A DNA stretch of 64,000 bases from Flaccisagitta enflata (GCA_965153355.1 OZ231126.1:102920001-102984000), one strand, 5' to 3'; counted from the stretch's first letter, positions 23,143-31,192 are shown. Notes: generated by a model from the letters alone, not told the origin. Program-made: numbers and translations.

Positions 23143-24175
23143 CATTGCGCAAAATGACATTCCCTTTATTCCATTACAGACAATTGCAAACATGGATTGA
23201 CATTAGCACGAAACAAAGTTTCTCAAGCTTCTGGATCGTCTTACATCGTAATACTTCTATTGTCGGGAGCTATTCAGTAAGTAATACAAACATGTATCTC
23301 ACCTGCCCCCACCTGCCCCACCTGCCCCCACCTGCCCCCACCTGCCCTCATCATTGCTGCACTTCTGATAACAAATTGTAAAAAAAAATTCAATTTTCAG
23401 GAGAATCTCCTGCACTGGAAACCCCACGATCTCGTTCAGGCTTATGTGGAAACTGCTCTTAACCTCAAGTACCCTTCGATACCTTATGAGGCAAGTTTAG
23501 AGATTGCTGTTAAGCTCAGAGATTGCTATTGTAATCTAATGCTTACATTTTCCATGCTTTACCTTGCAGGCAACGGCTGGAGAAAACGGTTACATGTTCA
23601 CAACAGAGGAGCACAAACAGGCTTCTTATTTAACAGCTATTACGCAAGCAGGGCTGTTGACAGAGGACGGTTGCGAGCTCTCGTTAGAATCTTGGTGGAA
23701 TAGCACCTTTTTTTTACCATTTTTAGTCAGCGCCCCCACGAGTGATAACCAATACATCGGAGAGTTGAGAGACACAATCTCGCAAAAACCAACCGCGCAA
23801 ACAGGAGGAAAAACCATTCTTTACCTTCGGTATGTATCTTTTTATTTCATTTCAAAACTTTTATGTTATCCAATGTCTCACTTGCTCTCATCCAAATACC
23901 GCATTACCTCAAAATATCTAATCCCAATCACTCTTTACCTCCCTCTCCCTCCCCTCTTCATCCCTAATAGATTCAAAACGGTTACAAGCTATGTGACCCG
24001 AGTTTCCGTTTTTTATAGTCATGATAGTACTTTGGCTATCGATTCAGACATGAACTCGTGGAAGGACTATGACGTGGACCAGGTTAGCCAAAAAAAAAAG
24101 ACTAAATACACGACTACCACAGTCGGTCAGACCAACAAAGCAAACTGTAGGATTACATGCCACGAAACAAAATAA
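13885..24175 (+). CDS. Double-jelly-roll major capsid protein of element A, eight exons, gypsy insertion in intron 2
   Basis: This is predicted to form the hexon-like capsomers. Exons: 13885-about 14293, 14580-14696, 22450-22656, 22792-23002, 23180-23276, 23401-23490, 23570-23829, and 23971 to 24082 or 24175. Junctions are GT-AG except the intron 23491-23569, which starts GCAAGT (a GC-AG intron). Phases agree from exon 2 on; the exon 1/2 junction is unsure. Family-like segments are YVKLRPGDGIELT and VVLNVGKSKEQM in exon 1, FMTLTTVLQAFPSLLPANIE in exon 3, FAEDPKIFITKTG in exon 4, and VTSYVTRVSVFY in exon 8. The layout follows the F54H12.2-like Polinton capsid proteins. Introns hold hairpin repeats, a (CA)n run and the 7.66-kb retrotransposon. 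The coding exons show no stop. Confidence 0.7.
14335..14531 (+). repeat. Hairpin-ended repeat, two partial copies in MCP intron 1
   Basis: Two tandem-like fragments share actagcggaccaacgg or accagcggaccaatgg, then cctcttatagagttgcgtg, ending in gttgcg stems plus caat or caaac and A-runs. They fill most of the first capsid intron of element A. Confidence 0.55.
14731..15104 (-). repeat. 3' LTR of the gypsy element
   Basis: 374 bp, TG...CA ends, matching 22014-22387. On the minus strand a purine run GGGGGGCG (15105-15112) directly precedes it and is the likely polypurine tract. Confidence 0.95.
15105..15489 (-). other. 3' untranslated region of the gypsy element
   Basis: Between the pol stop and the 3' LTR lie about 385 bases without an open frame. 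A polypurine tract is adjacent to the LTR; nothing else was recognised. Confidence 0.6.
15490..19614 (-). CDS. pol: Gypsy Pol polyprotein (protease, RT, RNase H, integrase), 1374 aa
   Basis: The polyprotein copies element RNA into DNA and integrates it. Domains in order: a protease-like segment at about 150-260, with CAADTFCPRN where retropepsins have D-S/T-G; reverse transcriptase with KKDPVTRELVPDRRFSIDFR, FSSIDLISGYHQIPV, MPFGLANAG and the YLDD active site; RNase H with FVISTDWSRKSIAWIL and VQTDNKAL; and integrase with an H-H-C-C zinc finger (HDDLGHPGISR, CSVCQ), catalytic D in FWDVKGP, D in LHSDRGTS and E in NGEAENRVKA, then a GPY/F-like C terminus (FRPKFRNCVYKVKERL). It lies in the -1 frame relative to gag and overlaps its end by 49 bases, so a -1 ribosomal frameshift is the likely route of expression. 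The start given is the open-frame limit in the overlap, not a true initiation codon. Confidence 0.95.
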   Translation of the reverse strand: MPRKTKRRGGHHSGGIEEAPPTKRNPAKFAHQTAFNLRTSPTELVERLFEAKTLRAVDKSDLYENVCPSVCPGQSAGGRPVDNSANCVNSTDSVCNLSTDLTPTDSPPTDSLFKNCSVNPNHVQSVNPVETVGAITAAELRGPWFSAMTSGARFPCAADTFCPRNLISKDLAYRLGAAVVSEEGQMFGVGDGSINIIGSTTFPVTIGRRTKSVEFKVTPELADFAFFGFAEQARWGFVIETTHQIISFAGESIPYFSNMVDALRPATRLAPVIDTDAATKVFLEHSVVVPPSGGGEGFLTFGKIRGPRLEGDVVFEPTQLKDRYGMLGPRITQRVDEEGRVSVVISNPFPVPIKIFRGAHIGHLFEAEVTEDEEPRVMGSSEDTSPDDHPIDRIELEKDRGPGWTPARKVQVQEMLKRRYKAFSRGDHDIGHTTWQEFHIELKPDCPGPQADPQRNYPRHKKDIIDKNVQDLLDKGLIEHAQSAFRAFPVLSAKKDPVTRELVPDRRFSIDFRKLNQHTVKWSRLIPKIGEVIESMNGASWFSSIDLISGYHQIPVAPASRPLTAFCVPGGRQFQWRVMPFGLANAGACFSQLMETVLAGLSYKSALSYLDDIIVYSKTFEQHVEDLEKVLERLELAGLKARSDKCHLFVREVEVLGHVVSEAGVRPDPMKTKAVEMWPVPENAKELVSFLAFCNFYRRFVRDFAQIAYPLNQLTHNDAKWEWGRTHQQAFDTLKRTLCSEPVMALPDFEKEFVISTDWSRKSIAWILQQQQPDGKLHPILYGSRGLTRSERKYGSTRGEFLAMSEGILSCRHYLLGAKFTVQTDNKALCYLSSYRDLTHRTARALEALADYGDFKIQYVVGKRNIVADCLSRVDWKETSFSRIDKNETLAPVTTRSSNKNAAPAADATAEEPAGPRDWSRAQNGDDDVRQLKKWLRANARPPSKDTSGFSRTLKSYWSGFEQFRIKDGIVHRVWTDEHGGEDRLLKVVPEEWKARLMSGFHDDLGHPGISRTNATIRTKYYWHSMSLDIRRYIETCSVCQIVKPNRVRAPLQQHPLSFFNQRVFWDVKGPLGVTRRGNEFYLVIVDGFSRWTEIIPLRDIKASTVFQEFYRQWVCQHGTPLALHSDRGTSLTGKLAKEVVDLLEIEQTCTVSHHQMANGEAENRVKASIAIIAAILSAEDSLDWDLAAPKVAMAINTVVNSSTGQTPYLIKHSSAQEMLLPVDIAVGNLPEGKSVDVSVRGLRDTQRKIYAKVMEATGSSLRRQKRNYDRLVAGPEISVGDTVRYEEHRTSEIDKSFRPKFRNCVYKVKERLSDVNYRIEEINAEKPDKRIVHYNQLKRVQEPRPTDGRPSRVIRRPGRFDNFDMSNDTPQVP
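19566..21794 (-). CDS. gag: Gypsy Gag protein with RGG-rich region and CCHC zinc knuckle, 742 aa
   Basis: This is the structural protein of the retrotransposon particle. The ATG at 21794 opens MSDIREETADPDADQ. An acidic N terminus is followed by a Glu/Lys/Arg charged helical region (about 45-110), a short helical stretch with MTVDEAEEALIRHN that resembles a UBA-type fold, Ser/Arg-rich linkers, a capsid-like region (about 290-540, beginning near LRSLKPGTKFKNWAKVEL), a Gly/Arg-rich tract, and the zinc knuckle CYRCNQPGHIRKNC near the end. The frame is intact. The charged region is encoded by a purine-rich run that creates meaningless frames in the other five readings. Confidence 0.93.
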   Translation of the reverse strand: MSDIREETADPDADQLALHPELGNSVHEDIENNAEGAGDNGENGKDKEEEKEKEEEKQKREKEEEERKRREKEEREKEKEERERQREENARFKRESGHSSRSSSTVEYSPAIQILVQEENMTVDEAEEALIRHNHNISAVIRERAEAERAKDEAQLESMSAEMKRQMDNMLSEMNKTRKETDLLRQEVMKNEILSQDRSAVSSGNSRQANDRPHSEIRNVPHHSRNNSSHENNRTMRQDNSFAGQIGHDFVDHPVPNRHRSHSRGSRGSTPRGGRSGFDLPPPAPRSRDRTPVRDTGWIPIREDGTMRVPNNDLRGTLNRRHASYDDVHYGEDRVDAPDYDEVDGPGAGAAGGGASRRVISGRMTLRSLKPGTKFKNWAKVELTFIKASTQPEPAKITALLEVLLDSEELFDAASIKMETDSGVNAVKLLEHLSTVHGDMVIPIRRKPNWPQYQAGDSIRTHAAIFKGEADASNQDDNALKMAFMGSLHGSNRNHALQYHRSHPNCTSAEVVEHVVNLVENNRTTVDFSLLNSMTPHVNEWAEEFAARISEAASNVLVPRGYTETQINDMALNIFIRNIGQGINEKLAAVLPPTLPEAVARARNLQEIQRQKEEEDKRIEERVAAFRGNHQNQRGKGGRGRGQSYNRGGRGGGRGGGGNRHNNGGNGGGRQSNDYEEHEDSRGNRRYGNGGGGGSGGGPPRQGNGGGSGRNFGNCYRCNQPGHIRKNCPEKPKEEGATTPAE
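21814..21854 (-). repeat. (GA)n run in the gypsy leader
   Basis: A pure ga dinucleotide run lies just upstream of the gag ATG on the minus strand. Confidence 0.95.
21999..22013 (-). other. Primer binding site of the gypsy element
   Basis: On the minus strand the 5' LTR is followed at once by TGGTGGCAGCGCACC, complementary to a tRNA 3' end that finishes ...GCCACCA. The tRNA identity was not determined. Confidence 0.7.
22014..22387 (-). repeat. 5' LTR of the gypsy element
   Basis: 374 bp, matching the LTR at 14731 without a visible difference. Confidence 0.95.
23044..23142 (+). repeat. (CA)n microsatellite in MCP intron 4 (element A)
   Basis: About 49 CA units, between the donor at 23003 and the acceptor at 23179. 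Confidence 0.95.
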
Positions 24176-24257
24176 CTTAATAACAACACCTTTAACAGCT
24201 TCATCTTTCCCTTTATCATTTTTCACAGTAAAAGCAAGCAAAAAAAGAAAACAAAAA

Positions 24258-24839
24258 AATGATGGCATCAGAAAGATACAAGAACGCCACATCAAAAACA
24301 GACTTATGCAACGTGCTGTCGAAATGTACTGTTTGCTATCACTCCACCAATGATGGCAACCTCATTGTTCCACACATAGATTTAGCTCGTATTCTTGTAA
24401 ATGACACCAAGAAAAAAAAAGAACTTATGTCAACCTGGTGGTGAACTCTTAATCAAAAAATGATCAAATTGATGGTGTTGATCAAAATAATGAACCACCT
24501 ATAATTGGCCATTGGTTCTTGATAACCGTCGCGCTAAATAAACAGCATCCCACCGCGACAGTCTGTGATCCACTCAATGACATAACCAAAAACTCGATAG
24601 TTATGGCCAATATTAACATATTTTGTAGAAACAACTCATTAAAATTACTGAACTTAAACGAGAAATTCCAAAATGACAATTCTTTTTATTGTGGCTATAT
24701 CTCATTAGGTTTGATTTCATACACACACAATAAAAAAAAGACTAATAAGATTATGGCATTAAAAAAACTTTTTCAACGGAATTCCGTAAAAAGTAATGAA
24801 AAATTAATTCTAAAAATGTATGAAAAGCATTTTTTTTAA
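24258..24839 (+). CDS. Adenain-like maturation protease (element A), one break
   Basis: This is predicted to be the cysteine protease that matures virion proteins. The first half, starting at the ATG at 24258 (MMASERYKNATSK), runs to a stop at 24444; the second half is open from about 24453 in another frame. The second half carries family signatures: His in IIGHWFLITV, an acidic residue in TVCDPLND, Gln in KFQNDNSF and Cys in FYCGYISLGLI, the order His-Asp-Gln-Cys seen in adenovirus-type proteases. It follows the MCP as in element B. The two halves do not join by an obvious intron, so a one-base change or a missed intron around 24410-24450 is likely. The 3' half ends at 24839. Confidence 0.6.
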
Positions 24840-25634
24840 CCAAACTCTCAATTCAAATTTAAAACAAAAACATAATCTTTTTAATCTTTTATTGTATTTA
24901 TTTAACAATTTCCTCTCGCGAATGTACTAATTTCTTAATAACCCAACAGTTAATGAAATTGGGCCAAAAAAACAATGGAGTTCCTCAATGATAATGGGTG
25001 GTCAAAAAAAAAGTGTTTTGTTTGTTTACTTATATCTTTTATAAAAAAATATTCATGAAAAAAATTTTTTTTTTGCTATAAAGATATGGTGCAGGAAAAT
25101 TTTTTTTATTATTGTGATTTTTGTATATTTGTTTTACATTTGGAGCTATTTACAATTAACTCAATTTAATTTTGGACCGCTTGAATTTTTTGAAAAGATT
25201 TTTTGTAAAAAAACTAAAATTCTTTCACAGATTCACTATTAATAGTTAGGGATGACTCAAAACCTTGAAAAAAATCTAAGAAAAATTTCAAAAATACATG
25301 CATACAATAAAACAAAAGATACTTCTTAAAAACATTCTTTTGTTTTCTATTTAAATCTCTTTAACCAAAGCTTGGAGACATACAATTAATTGTGTTTATA
25401 TCCGACATGACCTAATTAGAGTATGTGTTTCTTAAAATTAGCTGATATTTATATTATTACTGATCTATGCAAACATTTTACATTTTTATATTTACATAGT
25501 TATTTGTTTGAAAAAATCAAAAAAATTTATTTTTTTGTATACTATACTTTATTTCTAAAATACTTACTTACAAAAAAAATTCAAAACCTATTGGAGAAAA
25601 TTCTAGCTTGGTCACTTTTTTTTTGACCACCCGT
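24840..25634. other. AT-rich spacer without a gene
   Basis: Very AT-rich sequence with many A and T runs; no exon or repeat boundary was recognised. Confidence 0.5.
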
Positions 25635-26101
25635 TATGAGACAAAAATGGCGCCTTTTCTTTTATATTATAGTAGCTGTCATTGCGGTTATTCTCATTGG
25701 AGTGCCGGCTTCGTTACGCTTCAAGGTAAGGCCTTTTTAATTAATGTTAAACTTAGCCATAACAAAACAAGGCCGGATACAAGGCCATCAGTTGCGGACG
25801 GACCAACCGACCGACCGACCGACCAACGGACAAAACCTCTTATAGAGTTGCGTGTCCGCAACTAAAAACCGCTTGTTAAAAGTCTCATTTATACCCGCCT
25901 AAATTGCCTTAAAGGTTGAACCTATCGACGACGCCATATGCCCATGGAAATCGCTATCGGACAACAAATCTTGCATTGCGGCATTGCGGCATTGCGGCAT
26001 TGCGGACAACAAATCTTGCATGGCGGCAAAACCAGAAAACAAATGGACAAACCAAGCGAAACCAGCGAAACAGAACTGGCTTTACAAACAGAACATCACT
26101 T
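25635..26101 (+). CDS. Small spliced membrane protein, Cys-containing ectodomain (element A)
   Basis: Exon 1 (25635-25724) encodes MRQKWRLFFYIIVAV and continues as a hydrophobic helix of about 20 residues to SLRFK; its donor is aag|gtaagg. The intron holds a copy of the hairpin-ended repeat. Exon 2 starts after ttaaag at about 25914 with VEPIDDAICPWKSLSDNK, is open with phase 0, carries four Cys residues and two copies of DNKSC, and stops at about 26101. A short basic N terminus before the helix suggests a type II membrane orientation or an uncleaved signal anchor. I do not recognise the family. Its place after the protease suggests an element gene. Confidence 0.5.
25768..25866 (+). repeat. 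Hairpin-ended dispersed repeat, copy inside an intron
   Basis: It starts aacaaggccggatacaaggc, contains cagttgcggac and gaccgaccgacc, and ends GTTGCGTGTCCGCAACTAAAA with a clear stem (GTTGCG/CGCAAC). Confidence 0.65.
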
Positions 26102-26276
26102 GAGAAAAAAAAACAATTTGATAACCACAAAAGCGTTAGATAATTAACAAAAAAAAAGCTTAACTTCATTACTTGTATGTAAAAAAGAAGGATTCTAAAA
26201 TTGTTTCTATATATCAAACCTGTCACAAATGTAGTGATTTACCTACCAATTAAACTGTTGCAAAAAAAATACTGAC

Positions 26277-26593
26277 ATGACTATTGCAACTGCAAATACC
26301 AGCTTGAAATTTAAAACTCTTGAAAAGGATTTAAAACTTATGGGAAGTACAAGGAGAACAAAACATGGCAGGATCAGGAAAAGAAGAAAAACAAGATGCT
26401 CCAGATCAAAAGCAAAGGTGATAAATATGATATATTTATCAATCCTAGCTCATTATCGATTTTTATATCAACATTTTTAAAAATGTTAGATAAAATAAAA
26501 TCTATCTCCATTCTCTGGTTTGCAGCCCCGCAGACGAACATGCACAAAGAAAAGAAGAAGAAGAAGGCGCAGAAAAAACTAAGAAAAAAATAT
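26277..26593 (+). CDS. Small spliced Arg-rich protein (element A)
   Basis: Exon 1 runs from the ATG at 26277 (MTIATANTSLKFK) to about 26418 with donor aag|gtgata; exon 2 starts after tttgcag at 26525 in phase 0 and ends at a TAA at about 26593. The C-terminal two thirds are dominated by Arg and Lys (RTKHGRIRKRRKTR and then a run of about ten basic residues). Such composition is typical of protamine-like or adenovirus pVII-like DNA-condensing core proteins. Without the splice the second exon would not be read in this frame. No similarity beyond composition is claimed. Confidence 0.5.
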
Positions 26594-26752
26594 TCTTTAA
26601 CCTACCTTTATAACAAGGCTGAAGCAAGCCGAACCGAACTGCACCCTTTGTTCAATTAGTTAAGGCAACATGGCAACATTTTTATTCCACATATTGCAAA
26701 TATGAGCCTACTTTGACACTCGTTTAGTCATTTAGTCATTTATGCACCGAGT

Positions 26753-27355
26753 AACAGTACTATCTTGCCAAAAAAAATCTTCCGCACTGTAATAAAAATA
26801 TATTCATTGGCATAAAAACAGTTATAAATCAGTTACAAATCCATGAATAATTAGTTTGAGCTCCTTTTGACTAAATCAGGGCCGCCATTTGTTGGGGAAG
26901 TGATTTGTAGAGCTTCAAGATGTAATTCTTGAGCGATGGGCCTTCAGATCTTTCTCACAATTTTTTTATCTCTTTTTCCCGCTACATTTACACTCATGGC
27001 TACCAAAAGATACATCAAATCATAAAAAAATCAGTGACTAAAATGAAGCCCTTTAAATTTGCAAGCTGTCTGCGCAAACCGCATCTGTCTAGCTCAATGC
27101 ATTTAGAAGAAATTTAAAAATCATTGAAGAGATCTCATTTAAAATTTGTGTAGAAATGGCACAAGCAAAATTGAAGTATTTTAATCAAATTGGAATAACT
27201 TTTAAACACATTGAGCTAGAGGGATGCGGTTTGTGTAGATCTCTTGCAAATTCAAAGGGCTTTAATTATCTCACAAATTTTTTGATGATTGGTTGATTCT
27301 AACCTGAGGTATACATGTAAACGTGCCGGAAGATTTTTTTTGGCAAGATAGTACA
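26753..27355. mobile_element. Palindromic MITE, about 600 bp
   Basis: The ends GTACTATCTTGCC and GGCAAGATAGTAC are exact inverted copies, followed inward by a poly-A/poly-T stretch and cttccg/cggaag. Inner arms also match in inverted form (gcaaaccgcat and atgcggtttg). No coding capacity. Confidence 0.65.
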
Positions 27356-27575
27356 AATATTTTTCAATTTTTTTACTTGTCATGACTGTTCAATAAATCT
27401 TAATTATTGTTCTGAATACCGCATTAGATAATGTAATTCTTAATCAAAACGAAACAATGCAAAAAAACTCATTTAGTTTTCACTAGCATTAGCCATCTAG
27501 CGCATTAACATAAAAAACAAAAGGCTTATTAGCAATGTGCCACTAGAAATACAGCAGCTAAAAAACAAAAAAAAT

Positions 27576-28004
27576 CTAGTTGCCGGTGGAACCAAATCCG
27601 TTTGAACTACAGTCCGTGTCCTCGAGAGAAGCGACCTCTAATGGCTGAGGGCAGGTAATTTTTTCAAGAATTAACTGCGCAACACGGTCATGAGGATAGA
27701 TTGTAATTTCTTCAGCGCCATGATTGAAGAGAAGGATGGCCACGGCGCCACGATAATCGGCATCTATGACGCCGGCACCGACGTCAATTCCATGCTTCAA
27801 AGCCAAGCCCGAACGAGGAGCGATGCGGCCATAATAGCCACGTGGAATCGCCATTTGAATGCCAGTCTCCACTCGCGCGCAGTTACCGGGTGAAATAACG
27901 ACTTCTTTCACTGCAAAAAGATCCAACCCAGCAGCGTCGACGGAAGCTCTTACAGGAGTGCGAGCGTTAGGATCTAGCTTAACAAAAGGATGAACGTTAG
28001 CCAT
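27576..28004 (-). CDS. dut: dUTP pyrophosphatase (dUTPase), complete
   Basis: The enzyme hydrolyses dUTP to dUMP and pyrophosphate, keeping uracil out of DNA. The 142-residue frame is intact and intronless, with all five trimeric-dUTPase motifs in order: ASVDAAGLDLFA (motif 1), PRSGLALKHG (2), GVIDADYRGAV (3), PHDRVAQLILEK (4) and NGFGSTGN (5, P-loop-like tail at the very C terminus). The length is that of a full trimeric enzyme. It faces the element-A genes, about 1 kb past the Arg-rich gene. Viral and element dUTPases are common in large DNA viruses, but a processed host copy is also possible. It is the only clearly unspliced complete enzyme gene in this part of the window. Confidence 0.93.
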   Translation of the reverse strand: MANVHPFVKLDPNARTPVRASVDAAGLDLFAVKEVVISPGNCARVETGIQMAIPRGYYGRIAPRSGLALKHGIDVGAGVIDADYRGAVAILLFNHGAEEITIYPHDRVAQLILEKITCPQPLEVASLEDTDCSSNGFGSTGN

Positions 28005-30125
28005 TTTTGGTTGCTCTTAACAAACGTTTAGTGTTACATTCATTACGAGAAAACCTAAAAGAAAGATAAATGCATAACAATTTAATCACAATCAGTTAAG
28101 CAGAAACAAAAATGTAAAGACAGAATGACAACGGAACAGACCGACGATCAAACCAGTCAAAACAACAAAATGTAGAATGTAGAGTGTAGAAAACAAATAA
28201 GATAAAATGAAAATGGCGATTCGCATAGAAAATCAAAGCGTCGTTTACATTAAAAGCAGACAAAAATAGAGTATGATCACATTCACAGCTACAAGAAAAC
28301 TGCAGAACTGCAGCTAATAATATGAATAAGAACGAGATGTGCGAGTGAGAGAAGAAAAAAGATGCAGCTTAAAATTTTTTGTCAACAAAAGAGATGTGGG
28401 ATGAGAGAAGGAAAGAAAGAAAATTACGAATTACAAATTTCAATTCAAACTCAATTTTCGATCTTTCCGATAATCCAAATCAGAGTTGAGAAACTGAAAA
28501 TGAAAACTTGAAATTTGAAATTCAAAATCCATTTCTTTCATCTTTCACTGATCATCCTGAATCATGTTATGATTACGCATGATTCACAGAATCACTTGAT
28601 TATAGTGTGTATCCCAGAGCTTCAAATACATTATTACTTATCTTGCTCAAAAGATTATCACCTTATTGAGAATGAATCAGTTCGTTCAATAGATAAGACA
28701 CATACATGTAAGGAACATATTCAATACTTCGTGTGCATCAACCACTGCCTTTATTAGCCTAAGTATACTTGCGTAGAGAGTCGTGTTATAACACACTATG
28801 TTGGACAATTTCGCTTTAGCGTTTTTGCAGCTCTCGGATGCGACGTTCTGTAGTCGACCTTCAAGTGATGCGGTTGCGCCTGTGGTTGACGCTGGCGTGG
28901 AGCTGCGGCTTTGAAGACAATGGGGAGGGCGTGGACGACGTTGAGGAAGTTGTTAGGCCGGTGTCCAGTTAACTGGAATCGTCGTGGAAGTGTTGTCGAG
29001 CAGCAGCAGTCGATTGCAGCCGCGGATGTGTTGAAGGCATTTGACGAGCCGCTGGGGCGCGCCGAGAGTCCAGTGACGGTGGATGTGGTTGCCTCTTGAG
29101 TGGACCGACATGGTCCAACCGTTTGTTGGACGAGTTTAACGACGCGGTTGGTAGGATGACTTTGTCCTATGGACGGGTGTCAGATGATTTTTTTTTTTTT
29201 TGCCATTTTGAATTGGAGAGGCAATTTTGTTTTGCATGTTATTTCCATACGCTTGGTGATAGTTTAGTGCGGTTTGCGGTATTCATTCAGAAATTCGTTC
29301 TAGTTTCAGAATCTCACAGATTTTAATAAGAAATTATCATTTGAAATGGAGATATTGTTTAATAAGTGAGGTGATAAGTATATGAGCAAGGTAATACTTT
29401 CTTTGTCAAGTTCATATTTCTATAACCTGCCCTCTACGTTGGTAGGTCTATCCGTTTGTCCATAACTCGAAGCTTTTTGGTCTTTCTGGTCAGTTTTGCA
29501 CCACTACGTCTGTAAAGTCTATTTCATCCATAATTACTACCCATGCTCACTGCACACGACTTGAATAGCCATGTATACAGCATTTTTGAATTAACGGTCT
29601 CAAGGGGGGGGGTGGTGGCGGTGCTAAATCTATTGCAGGGTAACATAATTTGTTTCAATTAAATCAGTATATATCTTTGTTTTTGCAATATTCAACTTTA
29701 TTAGCATTTGTAAAATGCATGAATTTTCAGATCGATATTCGACCCATCATCAGATCCATAAACAATTCGTCTTTTTGCCTTTGATTAATTGTCCTGTGTA
29801 ATGATGTCTTTCAACCAATATTCAACTTCAATTCACGATTCAAAAGTTTGACTCTCAAACCTACAACTTCAGAAAAGCAATACTAATAAACTACTTCTGT
29901 GATCAACAGTATGTAATTTTTTTTTTTCAAATAGAACATTTCACAATGGTGAGGTAACATAAACTGCATTCGTGCCTATGTGCCTATGGTCCATTTAGTT
30001 CAATGTCAAATTAGTAGATTTCAGTGTAGACAGCCACTCAGCCAGATCCAGTCTTTTTCGAACCCCTGGCCCATTGTCCCGCATTCATCATAACTACCAC
30101 CGTCAGAAGCTGTTGAGTCCCATGA
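28005..30125. other. No gene recognised
   Basis: A (G+C)-richer patch at 28790-29170 contains short frames such as one at 28911-29099, but stops in every frame and no motif support a gene. The rest is ordinary AT-rich sequence. Confidence 0.45.
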
Positions 30126-30128
30126 TGA

Positions 30129-30246
30129 CTTAGAATGACTTAGAATGATAAAAAAAAGTAAAAGTGTGACGGACCAACAGGCAGACCGACCAATGGATGG
30201 ATGGACAGACGGACAAAGTGGGGTGTAGAGTCGCATGCATGCGACT
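30129..30246 (+). repeat. Hairpin-ended dispersed repeat, copy near 30.2 kb
   Basis: Short aatgactta words are followed by aaagtaaaagtgtgac, gaccgacc-type units and the perfect palindrome AGTCGCATGCATGCGACT, then AAAA. The layout equals copy 1 at 2890, including the preceding aatgactta minisatellite. Confidence 0.65.
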
Positions 30247-30252
30247 AAAATC

Positions 30253-30257
<5 letters not shown>

Positions 30258-30351
<94 letters not shown>

Positions 30352-30835
30352 GACAGACAGAGACAGACAGAGACAGACAGAATGAAGGATTTCTTCATCT
30401 TCTTTTCTTTTACATCTTCTTTTCCTTCTTCTTCTTCTTCGTCTTCTTTGGCTTTTTCTTCTACTTCTTTTCCATCTTTTGCATCTTTTTTTCTTTCTTT
30501 TTCTCTTTCTTTTTCTCTTTGTTTTTGTTTTTGTTTTTGTTTTTGTTTTTGTTTTTGTTTTTGTTTTTGTTTTTGTTTTTGTTTTTGTTTTCCTTCTTCT
30601 TTTTCTTCTTCTTCTTCTACTTCTTTTTCTTCTTCTTCTTCTTCTTCTTCTATTTCTTTTTCTTCTTCCTTTTCTATTTCTTTTTCTTCTTCTTCTTCTT
30701 CTTCTTCTTCTTCTTCTTCTTCTTCTTCTTCTTCTTCTTCTTCTTCTTCTTTTTTCTTCTTTTTCTTCTTCTTCGTCTTCTTCTCCTTTTTCGTCCTCTT
30801 CATTTTTCTTTATCTTTTCTATTTTTTTGCTGTTG
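30258..30835. repeat. Microsatellite cluster: (GA)n, (GACA)n, (TTTTTG)n, (CTT)n
   Basis: Adjacent arrays fill the interval: ga to about 30343, agacagac to 30380, then tttttg hexamers at about 30520-30590 and ctt triplets to 30770. The long Lys/Glu/Arg or Ser/Phe frames are products of these arrays. Confidence 0.95.
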
Positions 30836-30994
30836 TTGATTTGAAGGGTTGCGATTGTAATCCGTACAACTTCCACATGTTCTCTTGACGTGACGTTTTT
30901 TTTGTTTTGTTATTGAGGGGGAAGGGGGTTACATAAATGCAAACAAACATGCAGGTATACACTAGGGGGCTACAGTCAATGAGAGAGACAGAGA

Positions 30995-31020
30995 CAGGAA
31001 GAGAGAGAGAGAGAGAGGGA

Positions 31021-31072
<52 letters not shown>

Positions 31073-31141
31073 GAGTGAGAGAGAGAGCTGGTCAGGTTGT
31101 TGTTGCTGCGGCTGTTTGCGGCTGCTGATTTTAGCTGCGGT

Positions 31142-31192
<51 letters not shown>

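Larger units (their letters stand above)
8404..26593 (+). mobile_element. Polinton/adintovirus-like element A (interrupted by a gypsy element)
   Basis: A co-directional block encodes an integrase with a D-D-E triad, a penton-like single-jelly-roll protein, a Lys-rich protein, a double-jelly-roll MCP of the F54H12.2/Polinton type, and an adenain-like protease, followed by a small membrane protein and an Arg-rich protein. The order integrase, penton, small basic protein, MCP, protease matches element B at 42.6-53.0 kb. Nearly all genes are split by introns. No protein-primed DNA polymerase and no packaging ATPase were found. Terminal inverted repeats could not be placed, so the limits given are those of the outermost genes. 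Confidence 0.7.

Noticed and set aside
28790-29330. GC-richer patch as a gene
   Set aside because: Stops in all frames within 60-80 codons and no splice-consistent exon set or motif.
30130-30888. Long Lys/Glu/Arg-rich and Ser/Phe-rich open frames on both strands
   Set aside because: They are read from (CTT)n, (TTTTTG)n and (GA)n microsatellites; frames are open only because the repeats lack stops.
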